From assembly GCA_934589145.1 (NCBI GenBank), contig CAKTNW010000004.1, positions 50,730-114,729 on the forward strand: a DNA stretch of 64,000 bases. Reading direction: 5' to 3'. A program made the position numbers and the translations under genes. The stretch's first letter is position 1; every line of letters starts with the position of its first letter. This stretch comes from an uncultured Oscillospiraceae bacterium (lineage in GTDB: Bacteria; Bacillota; Clostridia; Oscillospirales; Oscillospiraceae). Positions 50,463 to 58,944 of this stretch are shown here, one piece after another. The notes under the pieces were generated by a model. The model made no database searches and was not told the DNA's origin. It worked only from the letters and a program-made list of their open reading frames with translations.

Positions 50463-51467
50463 TTATGAAAGCGGCAGGGACAGAGTCTCGCCGCCGTCGC
50501 CGGTAAAGACGGCATGACCGGCATGACGGTCGAGGGTCATATCCGCCCACCAACGGCCATTGACGGAAGAAAAGCGGGCATCAGACAGGTCGGCCAGCGT
50601 CGTGACATCCTGTCCCAGCAGCGCACCGCCGGTGAATTCCCCGGCCCATGCGGCCCGATCCTCCGCCGTCATGCCGAAGTAGTACCAGCCGCCGCCTGCG
50701 TCCCAGGTGGGGTCGAAGTAGTACCATTTCCCATCGATGGAGGCCATCAGCCACATGTGGAAGCCGGAGGCTCCGTCCCCTGTCACGGCGGCGCAGTCCA
50801 GCCCCGCCTGGGTGTACAGGAAGGCCAGCGCCTGGGCGAAGGAATAGCAGATGCCGCTGTGGAGCACCAGCGCCGCGTAGCTGCTGGTGCGGAAGCGGTA
50901 CGCCGCGGGATCGTCATCATAGGTGCCGGACACGTCATAGTCGTAGGCGGCCTGCTCCGTCAGGGCGCGGTACAGCAGCAGGGCGCGGGCGGTCTCGCCG
51001 TCACCCCGGCGCAGACGGCTCATGCAGTCGGTGGTGATCTGCTCCAGCGATGCCAGTACCTGGCGCACCTGCTCCGGCGTCTGGGTATAGGCCCATGTGA
51101 CGGTGCGGGCGGCCCTGTCGAAATGGTTGTCATCGTAGTCCGTCACTGCGCCGAAGGCCGGACACATGCTGTAAAGGGCATAGCCCAGATCGTTGCCGGG
51201 ATTGCCGCCGTAGTCACCCTCCGGCAGCGTCACCGTGGTCTCTCCCGCCAGAAAGGCGTCAATCACCAGCCGGGCCGCCGCCACCAGATCGCTGCCGATC
51301 TGCCGCTCCACCAGCGGCGCGCAGCGGTGGTAGTCCAATGTGAAATCGTAGGGCGCGTCCTCCGGTGCTTCCGGAGGTTCCGGCTCCTGCGCGGGCTGAC
51401 TGCTGCAGGCGCACAGCAGCACGACGGCCAACAGCGCCGCCAACAGGGATGTGGTCTTCTGATGCAT
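50463..51467 (-). CDS. Transglutaminase-like domain lipoprotein
   Basis: 334 aa. Signal peptide with lipobox LLCAC; Cys21-type lipidation would anchor it outside the membrane, followed by a Pro/Glu linker. The C-terminal half has the transglutaminase/protease-like triad pattern: SGICYSFAQALAFL (Cys), GFHMWLMASI (His) and YYFDPTWDAGG (Asp). Such domains act as cysteine proteases, transglutaminases or non-enzymatic binders. Monocistronic, terminated on the left, with the DUF4179/ECF pair as its downstream neighbours. Confidence 0.88.
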   Translation of the reverse strand: MHQKTTSLLAALLAVVLLCACSSQPAQEPEPPEAPEDAPYDFTLDYHRCAPLVERQIGSDLVAAARLVIDAFLAGETTVTLPEGDYGGNPGNDLGYALYSMCPAFGAVTDYDDNHFDRAARTVTWAYTQTPEQVRQVLASLEQITTDCMSRLRRGDGETARALLLYRALTEQAAYDYDVSGTYDDDPAAYRFRTSSYAALVLHSGICYSFAQALAFLYTQAGLDCAAVTGDGASGFHMWLMASIDGKWYYFDPTWDAGGGWYYFGMTAEDRAAWAGEFTGGALLGQDVTTLADLSDARFSSVNGRWWADMTLDRHAGHAVFTGDGGETLSLPLS

Positions 51468-51495
51468 GGAAGGTCTCCTATTGCCTATTGAATGG

Positions 51496-51536
51496 GATAA
51501 AATAAGGCCACCCTTGCAGGTGGTCTTATTTTATCA
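51496..51536 (-). terminator. Intrinsic terminator of the aspartate aminotransferase gene
   Basis: Stem GATAAAATAAGGCCACC/GGTGGTCTTATTTTATC with a short loop; the AT-rich outer stem gives a T run on either strand. Confidence 0.8.
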
Positions 51537-51540
51537 TGCT

Positions 51541-52815
51541 TTACACGCCCAGCTTTTCCAGGGCCGCCAGCTTCAGACAGTTGCAGAAGATGGCGATGGC
51601 CTGCTTCAGCTCCTCCACCGGGGGGAAGGAGGGGGCGATGCGGATGTTGCTGTCGTTGGGGTCGATGCCGTAGGGGAAGGTGGCGCCCGCGCCGGTCATG
51701 GTGACGCCCGCCTCCTTGCAGAGGGCCAGCGTCCGCTTGGCGCAGCCGTGCATGGCGTCCACGCTGATGAAATAGCCGCCCACGGGACGCTTGTAATCGG
51801 CGATGCCCAGGGGTGCGATCTCGGCATCCAGGGCGTCCAGCACCGCGTGGAACTTGGGCGCCAGGATGGCGGCGTGCTTCTTCATCAGGGCCAGGGTATG
51901 GGCCTTGTCCTGCAGGTACTTCACATGCCGCAGTTGGTTGATCTTGTCGAAGCCGATGGTCTGGATATTGATGAGCTTGCTGAAATAGTCGATGTTGGCC
52001 TCGCTGGCGGCCATCACGCCCACGCCCGCGCCGGGGAAGGTGACCTTGCTGGTGGAGGCGAACTCATACACCATGTCGGCATTGCCGTTTTCAGCGCACA
52101 GGCTGAGGATATCGGGGAAGTCCACATAGTCGCAGTCGAACTCGTGGATGCAGTAGGCGTTGTCCCACATCAGCATGAAGTCGGGGGCGGCGGGCTTCAG
52201 GGCCGCCAGACGGCGAATGGTGTCGGCGGAATACACCACGCCCTCGGGGTTGGAGTACTTGGGCACGTTCCACATACCCTTGACGGCGGGATCCTTCACC
52301 AGCTCCTCCACCATGTCCATATCGGGGCCGGCGGCGGTCATGGGAACGGTGATCATCTCCACGCCAAAGGACTGGGTGACCTTGAAGTGCCGGTCATAGC
52401 CGGGGGCGGGGCAGATCCACTTCACCTTGTCCAGCTTGCACCAGGGCGTTTCGCTGTGGAGCAGGCCGTGGGTAAAGGCCTTGGACACCGCGTCGTACAT
52501 GAGCTGCAGGCTGGCGTTGCCGCCCACGAACACCTGCTCCGGCTTGCAGCCCAGGATGTCGGCAAACAGTGCCTTGGCGGCGGGGATACCGGCCACCTCG
52601 CCATAGTTGCGGGTCTCGATACCGTCGGAGACAAAGTCCTCGGGCTTGATGAGGACGCCGAAGATATCCGTCACCAGATCCAACTGGTCGCGGCCCGGCT
52701 TGCCCCGCGCCATATTCAGCTTTAGGCCCAGGGCCTTCTGCTGCTCATAGGCCGCCTTGACGGCGGCGTACTCCGCCTGACGCTCCTGCAGCGTCATTTC
52801 CGCGTATTTTTTCAT
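51541..52815 (-). CDS. Aspartate aminotransferase type Ic (PLP-dependent)
   Basis: 424 aa fold-type I aminotransferase. Blocks: LNMARGKPGRDQL, RNYGEVAGIPAAKALFADIL, VGGNASLQLMYDAVS (PLP phosphate region), CPAPGYDRHF, WDNAYCIHEFD (Asp to PLP) and the PLP lysine in FASTSKVTFPGAGV. The pattern is that of the bacterial aspartate aminotransferase group Ic rather than class I AspC. It moves an amino group between aspartate and 2-oxoglutarate. AAGGAGGC before ATG. Confidence 0.92.
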   Translation of the reverse strand: MKKYAEMTLQERQAEYAAVKAAYEQQKALGLKLNMARGKPGRDQLDLVTDIFGVLIKPEDFVSDGIETRNYGEVAGIPAAKALFADILGCKPEQVFVGGNASLQLMYDAVSKAFTHGLLHSETPWCKLDKVKWICPAPGYDRHFKVTQSFGVEMITVPMTAAGPDMDMVEELVKDPAVKGMWNVPKYSNPEGVVYSADTIRRLAALKPAAPDFMLMWDNAYCIHEFDCDYVDFPDILSLCAENGNADMVYEFASTSKVTFPGAGVGVMAASEANIDYFSKLINIQTIGFDKINQLRHVKYLQDKAHTLALMKKHAAILAPKFHAVLDALDAEIAPLGIADYKRPVGGYFISVDAMHGCAKRTLALCKEAGVTMTGAGATFPYGIDPNDSNIRIAPSFPPVEELKQAIAIFCNCLKLAALEKLGV

Positions 52816-52858
52816 GGTATTGCCTCCTTATATGCCTGTTATCGTACCATTTTTGCCT

Positions 52859-52887
52859 AGTCTACCACACTTGCGGCGGTTTTGCAA
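52859..52887 (-). promoter_or_regulatory. Promoter of the aspartate aminotransferase gene
   Basis: Minus strand: TTGCAA (52887-52882), 17-bp spacer, TAGACT (52864-52859). Confidence 0.6.
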
Positions 52888-52933
52888 TACATAACAGGTG
52901 AACAATCGTCTTTCTGGCGGGGATTTTGGGTGA

Positions 52934-52965
52934 GAAAATTGCCGCGGTTTTCCGCGGCAATTTTG
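52934..52965 (-). terminator. Intrinsic terminator after the NhaC-type gene
   Basis: Stem AAAATTGCCGCGG/CCGCGGCAATTTT with loop TTTT, just past the antiporter stop at 52974; a T run follows on the minus strand. Confidence 0.88.
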
Positions 52966-52973
52966 TATATATT

Positions 52974-54413
52974 TTATAAGGTCTCCGCCTCGTCCCGCTC
53001 CTGGGCCAGCAGGGCCTTCTTGGCCTCGACGCCGGACTGGGCGCAGCCGTATTCCCAGTTCCAGGGATCCTTGCGGCACACGCCGTCGGCATAGGGCACA
53101 AAGATGGACAGCAGGCCGAAGGCCGCCAGGAACCAGCAGTACCACATGCCGCCCACGATTCCGGCGGGGCTGGTGTACAGCTCAGGGGAGGTGACAGTGG
53201 CGTTGGTCAGGGCCGCGGCGCTGAGAAGCTGGGCGCCGTAGGGGATGATGCCCTGGAACACGCAGGAGAAGATGTCCAGCAGGGAGGCGGTGCGGCGGGG
53301 ATCCACCTTGTACTCATGGCTGACGTCGCGGGCCATATCGCCCGCCACGATGATTGCCACGGTGTTGTTGGCGGTGGCGCAGTCGCACAGGGACACCATG
53401 GCGGCGATGCCCACCTGGGCGGACTTGTTGCCCTTCATCACCAGCCGCAGCTTCTGGATGATCCAGGCGATGCCGCCGTTTCTGGCGATCAGCTCAGACA
53501 TGCCGCCGCACAGCAGCGTCAGGAAGAACACCTCGTTCATGCCGGTGAAGCCTGTCCACACGCTCTGAGCAAAGCCGGCGATGGTCATATCACCGGCGCA
53601 GATGCCGATGATGCCGGCGGAGAAGATACCGATGGTCAGGGCGAAGAACACGTTCAGGCCGCACAGGGCCAGCACCAGCACCAGAATATAGGGCACCACC
53701 TTGATGATGTCGAAGGGCAGCGCCTCCAGGGGCATGACCACCTCGGGGCGGCCGATAAACAGCAGCAGTACCAGCGTCACAAGGGCGGCGGGCAGTGCCA
53801 CCAGGAAGTTGACCCGGAACTTGTCCCGCATCTCGCAGCGCTGGCTGCGGGTGGCGGCGATAGTGGTATCGGAGATCATGGACAGGTTGTCGCCGAACAT
53901 GGCGCCGCCCACCACCGCGCCGATGACCACCGTCAGGGACAGGCCGCCCTTCTCCGCGATGCCCACGGCGATGGGGATGACAGCGGAGACGGTGCCCATG
54001 GAGGAGCCGGTGGCGGTGCCCATAAAGGCGGAGATCACGAACAGGCCCGCCGCCAGGAACTGCACCGGCACCAGGGACAGGCCCAGGTTCACGGTGGACT
54101 CACGGCCGCCCATGTTGGCCGCCACGCTGGCGAAGGCACCCGCCAGAATGTAGATCATCAGCATGGTCAGGATGTCCACGTTGGCCGCGCCCTTGGCGAA
54201 CACCTCAAACTTCTCGTTGATGGTGCCCTTGAACATGATGAAGGCCGCCAGCACCGCCACGAACATGGCGGTGACGGAGGGGAACTGGTAGAAGGCCATC
54301 TCCGTGCCCTTGGCCTGATAGTAGATGCCTGCGCCCATGTAGATGACGATGAAGATCACAAAGGGGATCAGCGCCAGTCCGTTGGGCTTTTTCTCGTTGA
54401 GGGTATTTTTCAT
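52974..54413 (-). CDS. NhaC-type Na+/H+ antiporter family protein
   Basis: 479 aa from MKNTLNEKKPNGLAL. About eleven to twelve membrane helices alternate with short loops; conserved blocks GAFASVAANMGGRESTVNLG, MGTATGSSMGTVSAVIPIAVG, GAMFGDNLSMISDTTIAATR and SLCDCATANNTVAIIVAG match NhaC/ArsB-like ion exchangers, which use Asp and polar residues for the Na+/H+ pathway. The GDNLSMISDT motif is the family hallmark. A transport role in sodium, pH or amino-acid (lysine/malate) exchange cannot be decided. Monocistronic, preceded by a strong promoter. Confidence 0.9.
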   Translation of the reverse strand: MKNTLNEKKPNGLALIPFVIFIVIYMGAGIYYQAKGTEMAFYQFPSVTAMFVAVLAAFIMFKGTINEKFEVFAKGAANVDILTMLMIYILAGAFASVAANMGGRESTVNLGLSLVPVQFLAAGLFVISAFMGTATGSSMGTVSAVIPIAVGIAEKGGLSLTVVIGAVVGGAMFGDNLSMISDTTIAATRSQRCEMRDKFRVNFLVALPAALVTLVLLLFIGRPEVVMPLEALPFDIIKVVPYILVLVLALCGLNVFFALTIGIFSAGIIGICAGDMTIAGFAQSVWTGFTGMNEVFFLTLLCGGMSELIARNGGIAWIIQKLRLVMKGNKSAQVGIAAMVSLCDCATANNTVAIIVAGDMARDVSHEYKVDPRRTASLLDIFSCVFQGIIPYGAQLLSAAALTNATVTSPELYTSPAGIVGGMWYCWFLAAFGLLSIFVPYADGVCRKDPWNWEYGCAQSGVEAKKALLAQERDEAETL

Positions 54414-54506
54414 ATTGGGGGAAGCTCTCCTTTTCTCGTACTTTTCCTTTTCTCCACAGAAAATGCCCGCGGGGTGTTTCCGCCCCGTGGACATCTTCCA
54501 AAAGGT

Positions 54507-54536
54507 ATCATACAGGAGAATAACTCCCATTGTCAA
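54507..54536 (-). promoter_or_regulatory. Promoter of the NhaC-type gene
   Basis: Minus strand: TTGACA (54536-54531), 18-bp spacer, TATGAT (54512-54507), with a GC-rich hairpin near 54466-54485 in the leader. Confidence 0.7.
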
Positions 54537-54588
54537 CACTGATTTCTATTTTTCTTCCATCTGGCTATCTATATATTCGATAACAAAA

Positions 54589-55404
54589 TCATCTCTTCCG
54601 CAGTTCGTACACATCCGTCCGCCGGGCGGAGAGAATGGGGAGCTGCTGGCGGATAGCATCCACCCGTGCCATGTCCAGGGTGGTGACGACTACCTGCGGC
54701 GTCTCGTCGCCCTGGCGCACCACGGTGCCCCAGGGGTCGCAGACGATGGAGTGGCCCCAGGCCACATAGCCCGCCGCGGTGTCCCGGGCCGGGGAGGTGC
54801 CCACTGTGTAGCACTGGCCGTCCACGGCCCGCTGGCGGAACAGCAGCTCCCAATGGGCGGGGCCGGTGGTCATGTTGAAGGCGGCGGGGACGACGATCAG
54901 CTTCGCGCCCGCCAGCACCATCAGCTCCGAGAGCTCGGTGAACCGGAAGTCGAAGCATACGCAGACGCCCACTCTGCCCCAGGGGGTATCGAAGGTGGTG
55001 ACGCTGTCGCCCGCCGTCAGGGTCTCGGACTCCATGAACCGCTGGCCGCCCTTTACGTCAATGTCGAAGAGGTGCATCTTCCGGTGCTTGGCCACCATTT
55101 GTCCGCCTGGTGCGAACACATAGCAGGTGTTGTAGACCCTGCCCTCCGCCAGCTCCGGCACGGTGCCGCCCACCAGCCAGATGCCTCGCTCCTTCGCCAG
55201 GGCGCTGAGGGCCTGATATGCCGGGCCGCCCTCCGCCTCGCCGTAGGGGCGGAAGCAGGCGTTGTCATAGGGACAGCAGAACATCTCCGGCAGCACCGCC
55301 ATGTCGATGTCGCCCGCCTGACGCACCATGTCGCAGGCGCAGCGGATATTTTCCTGCCTGTCCGCTGTGACGGACATCTGGATCTGCGCAATCTTCAATT
55401 CCAT
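54589..55404 (-). CDS. Nitrilase-family amidase (omega-amidase type)
   Basis: 271 aa carbon-nitrogen hydrolase. The catalytic triad is visible: Glu in AVLPEMF, Lys in HRKMHLFDID and Cys in VCVCFDFRF. The sequence AGGQMVAKHRKMHLFDIDV with the FDIDVKGG run is the signature of the Nit2/omega-amidase branch, which hydrolyses alpha-ketoglutaramate and related amides. Forms a two-gene operon with the upstream Smr-type gene (9-bp gap). Confidence 0.9.
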   Translation of the reverse strand: MELKIAQIQMSVTADRQENIRCACDMVRQAGDIDMAVLPEMFCCPYDNACFRPYGEAEGGPAYQALSALAKERGIWLVGGTVPELAEGRVYNTCYVFAPGGQMVAKHRKMHLFDIDVKGGQRFMESETLTAGDSVTTFDTPWGRVGVCVCFDFRFTELSELMVLAGAKLIVVPAAFNMTTGPAHWELLFRQRAVDGQCYTVGTSPARDTAAGYVAWGHSIVCDPWGTVVRQGDETPQVVVTTLDMARVDAIRQQLPILSARRTDVYELRKR

Positions 55405-55413
55405 AGCAACCTC

Positions 55414-55653
55414 CTAAAACTCCCGCAGCACCAGGTCGGTGCGACCCTGATCCAGCGCGATCACCCGCAGCACACGACCGGCGTACTCCCGCCGCACCAT
55501 GTCCCGCAGGACGGTGCCGCTGTTGTAGCCGTGGACGATCCGCAGGCGGTAGGTGCCGGATTTGGCCCGCCGCAGCGCCGCGTCGATGGTGATCTTCGCC
55601 TGATATTCGTTTTTCCCGTGCAGGTCAATTTCGATAATGCCGCCCGCTGCCAT
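55414..55653 (-). CDS. Small stand-alone Smr-domain protein
   Basis: 79 aa. The whole product is an Smr domain: IEIDLHGKNEYQAKITIDAAL (LDLHG-type motif), LRIVHGYNSGTVLRDMV (TGxGxHS-like position reads HGYNSG) and a final beta strand. Smr domains are nucleases in MutS2 and similar proteins. It lacks the MutS2 ATPase. AAGGAGGG precedes the ATG. It lies 9 bp before the nitrilase gene. Confidence 0.85.
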   Translation of the reverse strand: MAAGGIIEIDLHGKNEYQAKITIDAALRRAKSGTYRLRIVHGYNSGTVLRDMVRREYAGRVLRVIALDQGRTDLVLREF

Positions 55654-55681
55654 ATGGTGCCCTCCTTATGCGCTTTTCTTC

Positions 55682-55710
55682 ATGATACCGTAAAAGGTTT
55701 GAGTTTGCAA
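55682..55710 (-). promoter_or_regulatory. Promoter of the Smr-nitrilase genes
   Basis: Minus strand: TTGCAA (55710-55705), 17-bp spacer, TATCAT (55687-55682). Its -35 sits just right of the -35 of the divergent plus-strand promoter. Confidence 0.6.
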
Positions 55711-55727
55711 GGTGAAGGTGGTATAAT
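55699..55727 (+). promoter_or_regulatory. Promoter of the phosphoesterase-nfo-ylmH genes
   Basis: TTGAGT at 55699-55704, 17-bp spacer, TATAAT at 55722-55727. The leader to the start at 55982 is about 250 nt and contains the four-hairpin element. Confidence 0.65.
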
Positions 55728-55764
55728 GAGTATAATTGCCCGTGGCCATGAAGCACAACTATGC

Positions 55765-55937
55765 GGCGGGGTGAGGTCACCCCGCCCTACGAAGTCATGC
55801 CGCACCTGTGCGTAGGGCGGCATGACCACATGCCGCCGACCCGATTACGATAAACATCTGTAGGGGCGGACGACCCTGTCCGCCCTGCCGATATCCCTCT
55901 GCATCTTTTCTGGGCCGACAGAGTCGTCGGCCCCTAC
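55765..55937. repeat. Four-hairpin composite palindromic element, copy 1
   Basis: Four short stems in fixed order: GGCGGGGTGA/TCACCCCGCC (55765-55786) followed by CTAC; GTAGGG-led GGCGGCATG/CATGCCGCC (55813-55837); GTAGGGG-led GGGCGGAC/GTCCGCCC (55861-55885); GGGCCGAC/GTCGGCCC (55912-55933) followed by CTAC. The same order recurs at 61612-61792. Confidence 0.75.
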
Positions 55938-55981
55938 GACCGGTCTATTCAAGGTCCCCGTATTCAGAAAGGAACCCGCCT

Positions 55982-56449
55982 ATGAAACTTCTCATCCTCT
56001 CCGATTCCCACGGAAACATCGACAATATGGCCCGCGCTGTGGCGCTGATCCAGCCCCGGCATATCCTCCACCTGGGGGACTGCCTGCGGGACGCCCAGGC
56101 GCTCCATGAGCGCTATCCGGACATCCCCATGGACACGGTACCCGGCAACTGCGACTGGGGCAGCTTCGACACGCCGGAGCGGCTGCTGGAGTTCGACGGC
56201 GTGCGGGTGCTGATGATGCACGGCCACACCCGGAACGTGAAATCCTCGCCGCTGGCGGCCCAGTACGCCGCCCGGGAGTACGGCGCGGACGTGCTGCTGT
56301 TCGGCCACACCCACCGTCCGCTGGTGGATTACGACGGCACGCTGTACACCATGAATCCCGGCGCTGTCGGCGACTACCGCCGCCCCACCTACGGGGTGCT
56401 GACCATCGAAAACGGCAGGGCGGACTGTGCCGTATTTGTATTGGAATAA
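55982..56449 (+). CDS. YfcE/MJ0936-type metallophosphoesterase
   Basis: 155 aa phosphodiesterase of the calcineurin-like fold. Metal-binding blocks: ILSDSHGN, LHLGDC, VPGNCD, MMHGHT and FGHTHRP. Small members of this family hydrolyse phosphodiesters or phosphomonoesters in the cytoplasm. It is 9 bp before the endonuclease IV gene. GAAAGGAACC precedes the ATG. Confidence 0.93.
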   Translation: MKLLILSDSHGNIDNMARAVALIQPRHILHLGDCLRDAQALHERYPDIPMDTVPGNCDWGSFDTPERLLEFDGVRVLMMHGHTRNVKSSPLAAQYAAREYGADVLLFGHTHRPLVDYDGTLYTMNPGAVGDYRRPTYGVLTIENGRADCAVFVLE

Positions 56450-56458
56450 GGAGCGACT

Positions 56459-57298
56459 ATGTTCTATATCGGTTGTCATCTGTCCCCCTCTGCCGGGCTG
56501 CGGGCCATGGGGGAGACGGCGGTGTCCCTCGGGGCCACCACGCTGCAGTTTTTCACCCGCAATCCCCGGGGCAGCAAGGCCAAGCCCATCGACCCCGCCG
56601 ACGCGGCGGCGCTGATGGCCCTGTGCCGGGAGCAGGGCTTCGGCCCGCTGGTGGCCCATGCGCCCTATACCATCAATGCCTGCTCCAAGGATGAGCGCAC
56701 CCGGGAATTCGCCCATCTGACGCTGGCGGACGACTTGCGGCGGATGGAGTATCTGCCCGGCAATCTCTATAACTTTCATCCCGGCAGCCACACCGGACAG
56801 GGCATCGAGACCGGCATTGCCCTCATCGCGGAAACGCTGAACACCATCCTGACGTCGGACATCCACACCACGGTGCTGCTGGAGACCATGGCGGGCAAGG
56901 GCACCGAGGTGGGCGGCCGGTTCGAGGAGCTGCGGGAGATCCTTGACCGGGTACAGCTCTCCGATAAGATGGGCGTGTGCCTGGACACCTGCCATGTGTC
57001 CGACGCGGGCTACGACATCATAAACGATCTGGACGGCGTGCTGACGGAGTTCGACCGGGTCATCGGCCTTGACCGGCTGAAGGCCGTCCACGTCAACGAC
57101 AGCCTGAACCCCTGCGGCGCGAAGAAGGATCGCCACGCCCGCATCGGCGAGGGCTATCTGGGGGAGGAGACCTTCCGCCGCATCGTGAACCATCCGGCCC
57201 TGCAGGGGCTGCCCATGGTGCTGGAGACCCCCAACGAGCTGCCTGGCTACGCCCGCGAGATCGCGCTGCTGAAGGCGCTGCGCCGGGACGGGACGTGA
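56459..57298 (+). CDS. nfo: Endonuclease IV (AP endonuclease)
   Basis: 279 aa. TIM-barrel with the zinc-binding order of Nfo: [35 protein letters not shown] (Glu ligand), [35 protein letters not shown] and VLETPNE. Cleaves the 5' side of abasic sites in base excision repair. GGAGCGACT precedes the ATG. Second gene of the three-gene set. Confidence 0.96.
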   Translation: MFYIGCHLSPSAGLRAMGETAVSLGATTLQFFTRNPRGSKAKPIDPADAAALMALCREQGFGPLVAHAPYTINACSKDERTREFAHLTLADDLRRMEYLPGNLYNFHPGSHTGQGIETGIALIAETLNTILTSDIHTTVLLETMAGKGTEVGGRFEELREILDRVQLSDKMGVCLDTCHVSDAGYDIINDLDGVLTEFDRVIGLDRLKAVHVNDSLNPCGAKKDRHARIGEGYLGEETFRRIVNHPALQGLPMVLETPNELPGYAREIALLKALRRDGT

Positions 57299-57310
57299 CA
57301 GGAGGCGCAG

Positions 57311-58096
57311 ATGGACAAGCAAAAAAGCATTGCCGCCGCGGCGGAGACGGAGGAGGACCGGCTGCTGCTGGCCCGGATCTATGACCGGCTGACCCACGGG
57401 GCGGATCGGGAGATCTTCGCTGCCACCGGCTTTCTCTCACCCCGGGAGCAGGCGCTGGTGCAGCGGCTGCTGCCCCATGTGCCGCTGGTGTTCTTCGGCG
57501 GCTGCCAGGAGGCGGAGCGGCGCATGGCCTGCTATGTGCCGGAGTATCTGCCGGAGGACTATCTCACCTCCGATGACGGCCCGGCGGCCGCCGTGCGGGC
57601 AGAGTACTATGAAAAGGACGCCCTGACCCACCGGGATTTCCTGGGCAGCCTTATGGGCGCGGGCGTCAAGCGGGAGACGGTGGGGGACATCTACGTCTCC
57701 GCCGGACAGTGTGACTTTCTGGTGACGCGGGCGGTGCTGCCCTATCTGCTGGAGAATCTTACCTCGGCGGGCCGCACGAAGTTGCACCTGTCGGCCATTT
57801 CCCTGGAGGCGGTGCAGCGTCCGGCGGTGGAGAAGCGGGAGATCCGGGACACGGTGCCGTCGCTGCGGCTGGACTGCCTGGTGGGAGCGGCGTTTTCCAT
57901 GGCACGGGGCCCTGCCGCCCAGTTGATCGCCGCGGGTAAGGTGGCGGTCAACGACCTGGTGTGTCTGAAGGGCGACCGGCAGCTCCAGCAGGGCGACCGC
58001 ATCGCCGTGCGGGGCTTCGGCAAGGCGGAGCTGGCGCTGGTGGGCGGCACCACCCGCAAGGGGCGACTGTCGGTCACGCTGGCGCGTTGGGTGTAA
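57311..58096 (+). CDS. ylmH: YlmH-type S4 RNA-binding protein
   Basis: 261 aa. The N-terminal domain (about 1-170) contains DREIFAATGFLSPREQALV and FGGCQEAERRMACYVPEYL, with VGDIYVSAGQCDFLV, the YlmH pattern. The S4 domain is about 180-245 (RLDCLVGAAFSMARGPAAQL and INDL-type turn, QQGDRIAVRGFGKAEL). YlmH is the last gene of a septum-associated ylm cluster in Bacillus and acts in ribosome rescue in some species. A strong terminator follows. Confidence 0.94.
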   Translation: MDKQKSIAAAAETEEDRLLLARIYDRLTHGADREIFAATGFLSPREQALVQRLLPHVPLVFFGGCQEAERRMACYVPEYLPEDYLTSDDGPAAAVRAEYYEKDALTHRDFLGSLMGAGVKRETVGDIYVSAGQCDFLVTRAVLPYLLENLTSAGRTKLHLSAISLEAVQRPAVEKREIRDTVPSLRLDCLVGAAFSMARGPAAQLIAAGKVAVNDLVCLKGDRQLQQGDRIAVRGFGKAELALVGGTTRKGRLSVTLARWV

Positions 58097-58106
58097 AAAA
58101 ATGAGG

Positions 58107-58143
58107 AAAAGAGGGCGGAAGCGGCGCTTCCGCCCTCTTTTTG
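58107..58143 (+). terminator. Intrinsic terminator after ylmH
   Basis: Stem AAAGAGGGCGGAAGC/GCTTCCGCCCTCTTT with loop GGC and a T run. The following stretch (58144-58244) shows no ORF. Confidence 0.92.
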
Positions 58144-58244
58144 CGGCCCATTGTAAAAGTGCACAAAGGGAAGTCGACATAATGCGACAGCCGGTGGTCA
58201 AGTGGATGAAAACGCTTCCGGCGAAAAAATTTGTAAATTTTCTG

Positions 58245-58273
58245 TTGACAAATTAGCTCACGCTAACTATAAT
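58245..58273 (+). promoter_or_regulatory. Consensus sigma-A promoter of the feo operon
   Basis: TTGACA at 58245-58250, 17-bp spacer, TATAAT at 58268-58273, a perfect consensus. A metal-box palindrome fills the spacer. Confidence 0.9.
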
Positions 58274-58332
58274 ATTGCCGTGGTTAGAAAGGGCTAACCA
58301 TTTTTTGAACACCAGAGGTTAGCCCATGCTAA
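58253..58332 (+). promoter_or_regulatory. Three DtxR-like (iron) operator boxes
   Basis: TTAGCTCACGCTAA (58253-58266), TTAGAAAGGGCTAA (58284-58297, extended to GGTTAG/CTAACC) and TTAGCCCATGCTAA (58319-58332), all TTAG-N6-CTAA. They resemble DtxR/IdeR-class boxes; the first occupies the promoter spacer. A related TTAGCGTCAGCTAT lies at 58915-58928. Confidence 0.75.
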
Positions 58333-58364
58333 TAAACAGACACATTCAGAAAGAAGGGGACTTT

Positions 58365-58577
58365 ATGATGCCGCTGACATTGGCCGATGTAGGGAAGGAA
58401 CAGATCATCCACCGGATCGGCGGGAATGATGAGGTGCGCAGACATCTGGAAAACCTGGGATTCGTGGCAGGCGGCGAGGTAACGCTGATCAACTCCATGG
58501 GCGGCAACGTGATCGTCAAGGTAAAGGAATCCCGCGTGGCCATCAGCGAGGAAATGGCCCGGAAGATCATGGTGTGA
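58365..58577 (+). CDS. feoA: FeoA family protein 1
   Basis: 70 aa. SH3-like FeoA fold: MMPLTLADVGKEQIIHRIGG, HLENLGFVAGGEVTLINSMGG, VIVKVKESRVAISEEMARKI. FeoA interacts with FeoB and supports iron uptake. The ATG at 58365 (another at 58368) has AAGGGG before it; the earlier start at 58326 would fall in the operator region. First gene of the feo operon. Confidence 0.88.
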   Translation: MMPLTLADVGKEQIIHRIGGNDEVRRHLENLGFVAGGEVTLINSMGGNVIVKVKESRVAISEEMARKIMV

Positions 58578-58677
58578 TTTTAGCTGGCATGAAATCTTCG
58601 ATTTTTCTGCCAACAGCTTTACCTGCGTCTTTATATTTTTAGATTTATATAAATATTGCGTGATAAGGAGGAGACAC

Positions 58678-58899
58678 ATGAAAACATTGAAAGAGGCCAA
58701 GATCGGCCAGACCGTGAAGGTCGTCAAGCTCCACGGTGAAGGCCCCATCAAGCGCCGCATCATGGATATGGGCATTACCCGCGGCACGGAAGTGTACATC
58801 CGCAAGGTGGCGCCTCTGGGCGATCCTATGGAAGTTACCGTGCGCGGCTATGAGCTTTCCCTGCGGAAGGCCGATACCGAAATGATCGAGGTCGAGTAA
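58678..58899 (+). CDS. feoA: FeoA family protein 2
   Basis: 73 aa. A second FeoA: LKEAKIGQTVKVVKLHGEG, IKRRIMDMGITRGTEVYIRKV, APLGDPMEVTVRGYELSLRK. It is more canonical than the first copy (LRxxDxGI-type block). AAGGAGGAG precedes the ATG. It is 46 bp before feoB. Two FeoA proteins with one FeoB is a known arrangement in Clostridia. Confidence 0.92.
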   Translation: MKTLKEAKIGQTVKVVKLHGEGPIKRRIMDMGITRGTEVYIRKVAPLGDPMEVTVRGYELSLRKADTEMIEVE

Positions 58900-58944
58900 A
58901 ATTTTTGTGTGACGGTTAGCGTCAGCTATCCGAAAGGAGCGTAT

